Origin: Candidatus Aenigmatarchaeota archaeon
GTDB taxonomy: Archaea > Aenigmatarchaeota > Aenigmatarchaeia > GW2011-AR5 > JAGGXF01
NCBI GenBank assembly: GCA_021157845.1
Contig: JAGGVU010000010.1
Location: 1 to 48,919 of the forward strand
Length of the DNA stretch: 48,919 bases
Direction of reading: 5' to 3'
Below are positions 1 through 9,043 of the stretch, piece by piece (position 1 is the stretch's first letter; each line of letters begins with the position of its first letter). The notes beneath the pieces were generated by a model. It did no database searches and was not told the DNA's origin. It saw only the letters and a program-made list of their open reading frames with translations. A program made the position numbers and the translations under genes.

Positions 1-11
1 CAACAAGCGAT

Positions 12-3000
12 ATGTATCAACTTGTTAAGGTTGAATCTGTAAAAAAAATTGGTGGAAAATCGAGCATATATACATTTAATTACGGCTCTAATCTTGATGG
101 AGAAGAGGTTGTTAAGAATATTGATGGATTATCAGCTAATTACAAGAAAGCTACTGCTTCTGGGTTGACAAGAGAAATCAGAAGCAGATGGAATGTTATC
201 CCTGATGAAAATGGTTTAGTCAAGGGAACAGTCACAGACATATCTGACATTGGTGGCGACTGGAATAAGATGACTGAATTTCTTAAAAAAGAAGGTGCGC
301 CAGATGGTGCTTATAATCTATACAGATTCACAAAAACAGAAGATGGATGGAAAGTTGAAAAAGCATCAGGGCCCAGAGGAAAAATTGATAAGTGGGTGGA
401 AACAGATGAGCTAAAGGGCGTTAATTTTGACATCGAAGGTGTAAAAGAAGGAGACCAAGTTCTTTTGTTTAAAATGAATCCAGATGGAAGTAGGATTGCT
501 GCTGAGTTTAGGTCAGACGCAGTAGATTATTATAGCAAATGCATATCGCAGATGAAAAAGGTCGGATATACGGAAGATGATATTCTCAACGAATTTATGA
601 AAAGCAACTTTATGGGCGTGAATGGAGATATTAAATTTTCTAAGCTTGTTGACGATGATGGAAAAATTGCATATGCTTTCTTTGGAACAAAGGCAACAGA
701 AGGAGATTATTATTATGTTTACATATATAAAGATGGTAAAATTGAACTGAAAGATAAATGGACAAGGGGGGGAATTAGAAACCTTCAAAATGATGGATAT
801 AAATTCAGCGGGACCAGTTTAAAGGGCTACGCAGTAAAAGAAACAGGGAAAGTGAAATGGTACGATGGCGCCAAGGTTGATTCTGAACTTGAGGAGGGAT
901 TTGTCGGGTTTGATGACGCTGATATTAATAAAAAATTCTTCCCAGCTGAGACTGTATTCAGTTCAGACGAGCTAAAAATCGAGAGAGCATTTTTTACAGA
1001 AATAAATGGCAAGCCTTTCATCGTTTCTGACGAAGCCATAACTGATACTGTTACAGGTGAAGTCTACAAATTTATAGACGGAAAAGCAACTTTGGACGGA
1101 GGCGATTTGATTGTAGAGAATGTTGATGGCAAATTAAAACTTAACTTTGTCGGAGAGTTAAAAGTAGAAACAGAAGTAAACGGGGTTTTGGGAATTAATA
1201 AGTACGGTCAGGAAAGTTTACAGAACTTCTATCAAAAAGCTTTGAATAGTTTTGTGGAAGAGCAAGGACTGATATTCACAAAAGAAGGAAAAATTGCTTA
1301 TATCAAATATCTAGAAACAGAGGGAGCCACTGATATGGCTGGAGGAAAAATACTCGAAGATGTTAAAGCAATAATAAAAAATTATGAAGATGTTGGATTT
1401 AAGTATTTTGGGAATTTTCATGTTCATTTCTATCAGGAAAAGCCATCTGCTTTGGATTGGATGAGTAAATGTGCAGAAGTACAAAGTGGGTTAGAAAAAC
1501 CGTATATTAACATTCTGTATATAGATAAAGAAACAAAGGAACCAACACTTTACATTTATAAAATGAATATGGGTGAGCAACGGAAAGTTAGTGAAGCGGT
1601 GCGTTATGCGCAAGAAGAAGTTGGTGATCCTGCTCGTGCTATTGCTCCAGAAAGTTCTTTTGAAAAAGTAAATGAAGTTTCTCCTACTAATGGTGAATGC
1701 AAAATTTTATCAGATAATCCGATTTCCGTTAAAATTTCGTATAAGGGTCGTAGTGATCTCTTTACATATTCACCAGAAGAGTTTAAAGCTAAATTTGGTG
1801 TTGAACCGCCCGGAATAGATCAGGTCAAAAATATGAAATTAAATGATGTTTTCGGTATACAGACACCAAAAGAGGTTTCTGTTATAAGGACAGATGACAA
1901 GATTGTGTTCTTTAAAGACGGAAAAGAAGGAATCTATATAAAACCTAGTAAGGAAGTGCGATGGGTAGAACCATCTGAACCAGGCAAAATAAAATTAGAT
2001 GGTGGAAAAATTATCGACCTAACTGATTCATCAAACCCTAAGGTTATAGAGCCAATAAAGCCAGTTACAGAGCCAAAACCAATATCAGAGCCAATAACAG
2101 GCGTGTCAGACCAAAAGCCATTTTTTGAGGGCTGGGGAGACAAGTTCAATCAGTTCAGCGGAAAGATGAAAAGAGGAATTTCATATCTTTTCTCAGGCAC
2201 CAAATCTATAGCAGGAAAGGGCAAAGCAGTTGGCGGAAGTATTGCTAACAAGATTAATTTGGAAACGCTGCGGGGCAATCAGCTAAAAGAGATGGCAGCA
2301 GCACTTGGCATTTCACCATTTGCAAAAGGTGAGATTAAGCCATTTACCTATAAGACAGAAATAACCATAGGTGATACTAAATATAAACTAACCTTTTATC
2401 CAAAGAAAGGGGAGCTGACTTTATATGACAATGTAAAAATAACTGGCAATGTTGAAATAGACGGAAAGGCAACAAAGTTTGAGATTTATGGAGATAAAAT
2501 AAAACTTTCTAATGATATTAAAGACCTTTCTGAAATTGGCAACTTAAATGAATACAAATTTTCTGATGTTCAGATTCATTTAGGAGATGATGGTGTAATA
2601 AATCTTAATAATGGTAAGTTTTCTGACTTGTGGAAAGAACTCCGAAAGCCTGGGAAACGAATATGGAAGACTCCGTCTGATATGGCTGAGAGTATTTCAC
2701 TTAAGAAATTAAAAAATCTGAAGAAATATATAGGAAAGTCAGCTGGTAGCGATGCTCTCACTTCACTTACTCCCTATTTTGATAAATTAAAATCTGCTAT
2801 TAAATCCGGGAATACTGGAAGCGCTGCAAAGATATTATCTTCGATATATAATAAGCTATTAAATATGCCACTGAAGGTTTCTGGTGGAGCTGAGCGTTTT
2901 GCTGGGGTTTCCGTCTCAGGCGCGAGCAAACTGTTCAGTATAAAGACGAGATTAAATTCTATTTTTTCTTATGTCAAAAAGATGAATACGCTTTCAAAGC

Positions 3001-6000
3001 AAAGTTCAAGTTTCGAGGTTGCAACTGACTTATTTTCAAAAGAAAAGGTTTTGTCAAATGAGCTGAAACTAAAATCATCTTTGGTTACGTATGGCTTAGA
3101 AGACAAGTCAATCAAGATTGAATTTACAGGAACCGGCGCTGTGGGTGATATTGACTATAAATTAACAATCAAAGATGGGCAGGTTAGGATCGTTGGAAAA
3201 TCAGGTATTGGCACTATAACTTTTGAAGGCTCTACTGATGAGATCAAACTACCAGAAAATAAATTCATAATCGGAAATGACGAAATCTCTGTCAAAAAAA
3301 TTAGTAATGTTGAAATTAATGGCAAATCTATTGATGTAACTACTGATAACCCGGCTAAATTGTTTGACGAATTAGGAGACATTTACGGGAAAGATATTTC
3401 AAAAGTATTGAAAGAATCCGGACTGGAAGACACTGCTCTTAAGATTACATTCACAGGAGCAGATGGTACGAAATATAAATTATCAATAAGCGACGGACAA
3501 GTTGTTATAAGACATAAAGGCCTTTATGGTACAGAAACTTGGACAGAATCCGCTGATAATGTCAGAATTACGAAAAACAAACTCATAATAGGTGACGAAG
3601 AAATTTCTATTGATAAAATCACAAATGTAGAAGCTGGAGATAGTTTAAGAAATACAAAGCCTGTGGCTGTGGAAGAAAATGATAATCTAGAGGGTGCTGT
3701 CAAAAAATTGCAAGCTGATTACGGTCTGCCAGCATCTGAAACAAAAATACCAACTGATGATAAAATAATATTTTGGAGCAGAAATCAGTTTTGGAATAAT
3801 AAGGGAGAATTCGTAGATGATACTAAGATGCTTTATGTGGACGAAAATGGAAACTTAATCTACAAATATATGGACAACGGTGTTGTAAAAACAGAAATTG
3901 CACAATCTGTCAAAATGGACTACGACGGTGTGAAAATAAAAATAAATGGCGAATGGATATCATTGAAAGATGTTAAAACATTGAATATAAACGGTGTAAA
4001 ATATTCTGTTAAGGACAAGGTCATTGGTATAATCTCACCTATTGATGGTGGGGGAGAAGTTATCATTCCAACAAGCATTAAGGAACTAAAATCAGCAGGA
4101 AACAGTGTGGAAGCTGTATTTGATTCAGAGGAATTTTTCTCTGGCATTTCTGGAACAATGAAGAAAACACTGCACCTAGCATCACATGTGGAGATGACAA
4201 AATTAAGCTCAGGTGATGTAATCGTAGACTTCAAAGGAAGTAATGTCATAGATGCGGATAAAATGATTTTAACAGGCGCTGCTGAAAGTGAAAATTTAGA
4301 AGCTTATGCAAAAAAAATTACTAGCAGTCTTGAGGGTAGTGGCGTTTTAAGGCCAAGAATAGAATTAAGTCCTGATAACATTCAGTCAGCTGTTAAAGCT
4401 TATGAAGCCAACGATATATCTAAGTTTGAAAATACAGACTTTGGAAAATTATTCAAATCTAATTCAGAAGCTTATCTATTGTTAAATGACAATGATATTA
4501 TCAAAGTTGCTAAGGACGACGGTGGCCTGAAATTGCTCGATTCTGATGGTAAATTCCTAGGAAATCTTTTTGTTGATGACGAAGGGTTAAAAATCATAAA
4601 AGAAAATGAAGTATTTGATTTATCAAAACTTATTGGCGGTGCTGATTTAAAAACTATAAAAGCATTTAGTGAGGGAACAGGTCTTGGCACAAAGTTTGTC
4701 AAGAATTTTGGGCCAGGAGATTTCACGACGATGGCACTTTTTGCGTTTATGGCAAAATGGAGTGCTTCAGGAGTTGGTGGGGATTATCAAAAACGATATT
4801 TCTTAAGGCAGGCTGCTTACGAAATCCCAGAGCTTATCCCTGAAAATCTGGCAGCAGCTTTGGCAGGAACAAACCTTGCTGTGCTTCCTGTAGTGGCGTG
4901 TGAAATATATATTGAAGAAGTGGCGGATCAGGTTATACTACAAAATGACTTCAAAAAGCTGACAGGGCATGACTACAGTGAACTTATATATGAGCATAAT
5001 CCAGTTACAGAAGTTGGCAAAAGAATAAAGAGGTTTGTATGGGAGCCAGAAACAAATAATCTCAATGACGAATTTACACAAACTGTGTCTGAAATTTTGT
5101 CAGCAAAGGCACAGTCATGGACAAAGGATAAAATCAACGAAGAATGTCTCTCTGGCAAAGATATAACTGTTGACGATATTTATAATGATATTTTAAGTCA
5201 TGCATACGGTTACAGTGGCTTTGATTTTGATGAGATAACTGACTATATATCTTCTGATGAATTCAAATCTAAATTTAATTTAGGAGATGGAGAAATATGG
5301 GCAAAAGATAAAATTGTGGAAATAAAAGAGCCGGTTAATCTTGAAGGCATTTTCGGAGATAATATAATTAATAATTTTGTTTCTGGCATGGTTACACCAG
5401 TTGCGTCTCTTTTTGATCGTGGTGAAGAAACCACCACAGTTGGAGAAAATTTGGCGAAGTCAAGGTATGCGCTTGGTATTGATACATCTCTGGTTAGCTC
5501 ATCATCTGGAGATGAGGAAAATGTTCAGAATCTCTTGGTTTTCGCAATAGGCGACAACCCAGATAAAATTTGGTCTAAGTATAAGGATGAAGTAGATAAA
5601 ATGTGGTCAGAATATGGCACAACAAAGTATTATGATAAAGATGCGAAAGGCGAATATTGGGAAATTACAATTGATAAAGAAACTGGAAAAATTATTGGCA
5701 TGGACAAATATGAGTTTACAGTAGACCTACCTCAGTATAACCCGACTTCCATAGAATCTAAATTTGGTCAGGGGCTAACGCCTAAAATTGGAAAACCAAA
5801 AATTAAACATGTAAGTTACTATGGCTCGATATTTCAATTGGCAGACGAGGAAAACAAAAAACTCGCAGATACATTGAACGATTTTATGTTCTATGGGCTG
5901 GGCGATTACATAACCTCTCTAAACACAAGGGAAGATGTGGATAATGTGCTTAAAGAGTTCAAAGATTCTGAACAGTACAAAAGTTTTGTAGAAAACCATA

Positions 6001-9000
6001 AAGATATTCTTACGACTATGTTTGGAGAGCCGGATGTTCCAGACTCTTATATAGTTGACCAGATGTTGGAACAAACTAAAATAAAGCTGGAATGTGAAGC
6101 TTTAGGAGCAGGAGAAATTATATTCAGCGACGAAAAAATAGCAGAAGCCTTGAAGAAAGCGGACAAAAATAATAACGGACTACTTGACGCAGATGAGGAG
6201 GAAGAATTTAAGAGTGTGCTGGCTGATAGTATAGGACAAAGATTTACGTATAGTTTTCGTGAGGGATATCATTCTCTTCTTAACACAATAGCAACTTTTG
6301 CTCGTGGCTCAAAATATCATGAGAACCTAAAGAAAAACCAGAGGTTTGGATGGATAACAGATGAGTGGGAAAATTCGGAAGGATTTTCTGCAACAGAAAA
6401 TCTGGAAACACTAGACAGAAACCTTGATGTTCTGGACGCTTATAAGGATGTCATGGAAATTAAAATCCATGAAGCAAAAGATTCTTTGGTGGCTATAGCA
6501 GCTGAAGCATTAATGAACGCTGACACAGACCACAACGGAATAATTGACGAAGATGAATATAATAACTATGTAACTATTTTTAATAATAAATGTGACGAGT
6601 TGCTAAAAGATATAAATGAGAGAGAAGGTGTGAGTGTAACTAGGGGAGATATTAATAATTTGATTTTAAAGTTAACCAGCCGAGAGACCAATCTTGATAA
6701 TTTATTGTTTGCTTCTGTGCGAAAACAATTATTAACTGACAAAGAGCTTATATCTGACCCTGAAAAGTTTAAAGAAGCAGTCGAGAATCAGTTTAGAAAT
6801 AATGAAGAAAAACAGGTGCAGTTGCTGGGCGAATATTATGCTTACTTAAATGTCAACGGTCTCATATCTCCTGCAGAAGAAGATTATGGTATTGATATTA
6901 ACCTACTTGCAACATATATTAGTAAATATATTAGTGAAGGCATTGACAACGGCGATATAAATAATATAAACTTTGAGAAGATAGACAAAATTTTGGCCAA
7001 AGACCCCGCACTTAGCCGTGCTTATCTGGGTGGTGCAGGAGGACTTGCTGAAAAAATTGCGTCCATACTTAGAAAAGCAGATGCGAATAATGACGGAAAG
7101 CTCGATGAGAATGAAAAGATTTATGCCTCTCAGTGTCTCAATGATCTTTTCCAGTTTTTTGACAAAGATTCATTGGAAGGTATAAACAAAGCTGTACAAA
7201 GTGCTGTTACCAAAGCTATGGAGGAGCACCCTCGTGAGGAACAACTTCCTGAATCTGAAAAAGAGTATATAATGAGAGAAAAACAGAAACAGCCAAAAAT
7301 AGGGAAAACTTATGAAACTACCATAACGACTGAAAACGGAAACGAGGTTGTAGGAACTATAACATACACAGGAAAGAATACCTATATTCTAAAATATACG
7401 ATGAATGGAATTCAGGTTATAGATGAAAAAGGTTCAGACTATCGCTCAATTAAATATTCAGAACCGGTTAAGACCACTATCGGCATCCCAACAACGGGTA
7501 GCACTGATGTGACCATATGCAAGATAATTTACAAAGATACAAATGGTGACGGGAATATTAGCATCGGTCCGCAGAAAGGAAAGGTCGGAGACACCGCATA
7601 TTACTTTACAGATTGCGGTGAAACTGATTTGAGCAAGGCCATAAAAATAGACTACCATTACACGAATAGTGGGCTTACTCCGTCTAACAGGTATTATAAG
7701 GCAGGTGACTGGGGTCTGACAGACAAGGATAAAGGGAAATGTTATGGCAATTGTTACTTATGGTCTAATACATCTGGTCAAGGCAAACTGTATATGTATG
7801 GCTCCAAAGGGCAGATAATTGGTTCATGTGTAGATAAAGATGGAGATATGCAATGCGATAAAGACGAGAAAGGAAATATAGATTATAAACCATATAATAC
7901 AGACGGCGATATGGTTCTGGATAGTTCGGATGATGACGATGACGGCGATGGATATCCTGATATAATAGAAGTGGCATGCGGTTCCAGCCCAAATAGTGCG
8001 GGTTCAATACCTTCGCAGGATTGTTTATCCAAAGTTTCGGGAAAAAGAATATCAACAGGAAGCTATGAAGAAGGAAATTATATTATATATGAAAGTGTTA
8101 AAATAGAGGATTGTGATAATGATGGCAAGATGGAAAAGAATATTGTCAAGCAATATTATAATAAAAAGACAGGAGCAAAAGGAAAAACAACCTACACATG
8201 CAGTCCGTTATTAGGCATGAAGTCGTGTTCTGTCGGTGTAACAGTTAATGTAGCTTGTAGAGTAGGCATTTGTAGAGGTGTTATGAAATCAACCTGTGTT
8301 TCAACCCCATATGGCACAGCATGGCAAGATTCTGGAAATTGTATAGTTGATGAAAAATGTTCAGAGAGCCAAGGCATAGAACAAGAGGATGAAAAAGATA
8401 AAGAAGATAAAAAAACCACCACAACAACTCAGAGTTTGAAAGACAAATGTTTGGAAATATGCAAAGCAATGGGAGAGGAAAATTGTGAGGCAATGTGTGC
8501 TGGTATAACTTCTACAACCTTGCCATCAAACTGTAGAAGAAGCTGCGGTGCATGCTCCTCAAAAGGGAAACATTATTGTATAACATATTGTAACGGAAAG
8601 CCTGTTGATGGCTCAGGTAGCTGGGATCCGTGTACACCAACTGCGACACCAAGCACAACGCCCCCAACAACATCAAAATACCCCGACTGTGAATTTGGAG
8701 TTGAGTATAATGGAAAGTGTTATGGAGGTGTTACAGATACGGTAAATGGGAAGTACTATAATTGTAATTGTAAATATAACCCAGACTGTTGTAGAGAATA
8801 TTTTGAGGCAAAAGACTCAGCTCAATCACCACCAACAACTTCATCACCCCCCACCACAGCGTCTCCATCAACCACAACCCCGCCAACTACATCAGCACCA
8901 AGCTGCAGAATAAGTTGCGGGGCGCCAGGCTCTACTGGTAAATGCTATTGCATGACTATATGCGATGGAAAACCTGTTGATGGCTCAGGTCATTGGGTCG

Positions 9001-9014
9001 TTTGTCCAACCTAA
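12..9014 (+). CDS. Giant Ca-binding, Cys-rich surface/secreted protein (5' end probably cut by the window)
   Basis: At least 3000 residues. The frame has no stop between base 1 and the ATG at 12 and no signal peptide is seen, so the true N-terminus is probably upstream. Visible parts: a JAB/MPN-like stretch near 455-515 (HVHFYQEKPSALD); a tandem pair of about 110-residue beta-rich units near 1015-1210 (IKIEFTG..DYKLTIKDGQV, then LKITFTG..KYKLSISDGQV); a hydrophobic patch near 1570-1640; three EF-hand loops near 2050, 2170 and 2355 (DKNNNGLLDADE, DTDHNGIIDEDE, DANNDGKLDENE); thrombospondin-3-like loops near 2605-2650 (DGDMQCDKDE, DDDDDGDGYPD); and a tail with Thr/Pro linkers between two copies of a Cys module (SCG..CYCMTICDGKPVDGSG and its twin). 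The C-terminus has no membrane anchor. A Ca-stabilised envelope or adhesion role is inference; no named family was recognised for the whole. Confidence 0.85.
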   Translation: MYQLVKVESVKKIGGKSSIYTFNYGSNLDGEEVVKNIDGLSANYKKATASGLTREIRSRWNVIPDENGLVKGTVTDISDIGGDWNKMTEFLKKEGAPDGAYNLYRFTKTEDGWKVEKASGPRGKIDKWVETDELKGVNFDIEGVKEGDQVLLFKMNPDGSRIAAEFRSDAVDYYSKCISQMKKVGYTEDDILNEFMKSNFMGVNGDIKFSKLVDDDGKIAYAFFGTKATEGDYYYVYIYKDGKIELKDKWTRGGIRNLQNDGYKFSGTSLKGYAVKETGKVKWYDGAKVDSELEEGFVGFDDADINKKFFPAETVFSSDELKIERAFFTEINGKPFIVSDEAITDTVTGEVYKFIDGKATLDGGDLIVENVDGKLKLNFVGELKVETEVNGVLGINKYGQESLQNFYQKALNSFVEEQGLIFTKEGKIAYIKYLETEGATDMAGGKILEDVKAIIKNYEDVGFKYFGNFHVHFYQEKPSALDWMSKCAEVQSGLEKPYINILYIDKETKEPTLYIYKMNMGEQRKVSEAVRYAQEEVGDPARAIAPESSFEKVNEVSPTNGECKILSDNPISVKISYKGRSDLFTYSPEEFKAKFGVEPPGIDQVKNMKLNDVFGIQTPKEVSVIRTDDKIVFFKDGKEGIYIKPSKEVRWVEPSEPGKIKLDGGKIIDLTDSSNPKVIEPIKPVTEPKPISEPITGVSDQKPFFEGWGDKFNQFSGKMKRGISYLFSGTKSIAGKGKAVGGSIANKINLETLRGNQLKEMAAALGISPFAKGEIKPFTYKTEITIGDTKYKLTFYPKKGELTLYDNVKITGNVEIDGKATKFEIYGDKIKLSNDIKDLSEIGNLNEYKFSDVQIHLGDDGVINLNNGKFSDLWKELRKPGKRIWKTPSDMAESISLKKLKNLKKYIGKSAGSDALTSLTPYFDKLKSAIKSGNTGSAAKILSSIYNKLLNMPLKVSGGAERFAGVSVSGASKLFSIKTRLNSIFSYVKKMNTLSKQSSSFEVATDLFSKEKVLSNELKLKSSLVTYGLEDKSIKIEFTGTGAVGDIDYKLTIKDGQVRIVGKSGIGTITFEGSTDEIKLPENKFIIGNDEISVKKISNVEINGKSIDVTTDNPAKLFDELGDIYGKDISKVLKESGLEDTALKITFTGADGTKYKLSISDGQVVIRHKGLYGTETWTESADNVRITKNKLIIGDEEISIDKITNVEAGDSLRNTKPVAVEENDNLEGAVKKLQADYGLPASETKIPTDDKIIFWSRNQFWNNKGEFVDDTKMLYVDENGNLIYKYMDNGVVKTEIAQSVKMDYDGVKIKINGEWISLKDVKTLNINGVKYSVKDKVIGIISPIDGGGEVIIPTSIKELKSAGNSVEAVFDSEEFFSGISGTMKKTLHLASHVEMTKLSSGDVIVDFKGSNVIDADKMILTGAAESENLEAYAKKITSSLEGSGVLRPRIELSPDNIQSAVKAYEANDISKFENTDFGKLFKSNSEAYLLLNDNDIIKVAKDDGGLKLLDSDGKFLGNLFVDDEGLKIIKENEVFDLSKLIGGADLKTIKAFSEGTGLGTKFVKNFGPGDFTTMALFAFMAKWSASGVGGDYQKRYFLRQAAYEIPELIPENLAAALAGTNLAVLPVVACEIYIEEVADQVILQNDFKKLTGHDYSELIYEHNPVTEVGKRIKRFVWEPETNNLNDEFTQTVSEILSAKAQSWTKDKINEECLSGKDITVDDIYNDILSHAYGYSGFDFDEITDYISSDEFKSKFNLGDGEIWAKDKIVEIKEPVNLEGIFGDNIINNFVSGMVTPVASLFDRGEETTTVGENLAKSRYALGIDTSLVSSSSGDEENVQNLLVFAIGDNPDKIWSKYKDEVDKMWSEYGTTKYYDKDAKGEYWEITIDKETGKIIGMDKYEFTVDLPQYNPTSIESKFGQGLTPKIGKPKIKHVSYYGSIFQLADEENKKLADTLNDFMFYGLGDYITSLNTREDVDNVLKEFKDSEQYKSFVENHKDILTTMFGEPDVPDSYIVDQMLEQTKIKLECEALGAGEIIFSDEKIAEALKKADKNNNGLLDADEEEEFKSVLADSIGQRFTYSFREGYHSLLNTIATFARGSKYHENLKKNQRFGWITDEWENSEGFSATENLETLDRNLDVLDAYKDVMEIKIHEAKDSLVAIAAEALMNADTDHNGIIDEDEYNNYVTIFNNKCDELLKDINEREGVSVTRGDINNLILKLTSRETNLDNLLFASVRKQLLTDKELISDPEKFKEAVENQFRNNEEKQVQLLGEYYAYLNVNGLISPAEEDYGIDINLLATYISKYISEGIDNGDINNINFEKIDKILAKDPALSRAYLGGAGGLAEKIASILRKADANNDGKLDENEKIYASQCLNDLFQFFDKDSLEGINKAVQSAVTKAMEEHPREEQLPESEKEYIMREKQKQPKIGKTYETTITTENGNEVVGTITYTGKNTYILKYTMNGIQVIDEKGSDYRSIKYSEPVKTTIGIPTTGSTDVTICKIIYKDTNGDGNISIGPQKGKVGDTAYYFTDCGETDLSKAIKIDYHYTNSGLTPSNRYYKAGDWGLTDKDKGKCYGNCYLWSNTSGQGKLYMYGSKGQIIGSCVDKDGDMQCDKDEKGNIDYKPYNTDGDMVLDSSDDDDDGDGYPDIIEVACGSSPNSAGSIPSQDCLSKVSGKRISTGSYEEGNYIIYESVKIEDCDNDGKMEKNIVKQYYNKKTGAKGKTTYTCSPLLGMKSCSVGVTVNVACRVGICRGVMKSTCVSTPYGTAWQDSGNCIVDEKCSESQGIEQEDEKDKEDKKTTTTTQSLKDKCLEICKAMGEENCEAMCAGITSTTLPSNCRRSCGACSSKGKHYCITYCNGKPVDGSGSWDPCTPTATPSTTPPTTSKYPDCEFGVEYNGKCYGGVTDTVNGKYYNCNCKYNPDCCREYFEAKDSAQSPPTTSSPPTTASPSTTTPPTTSAPSCRISCGAPGSTGKCYCMTICDGKPVDGSGHWVVCPT

Positions 9015-9043
9015 GAATCAAATTAATTGCTAATTTTACCTTT

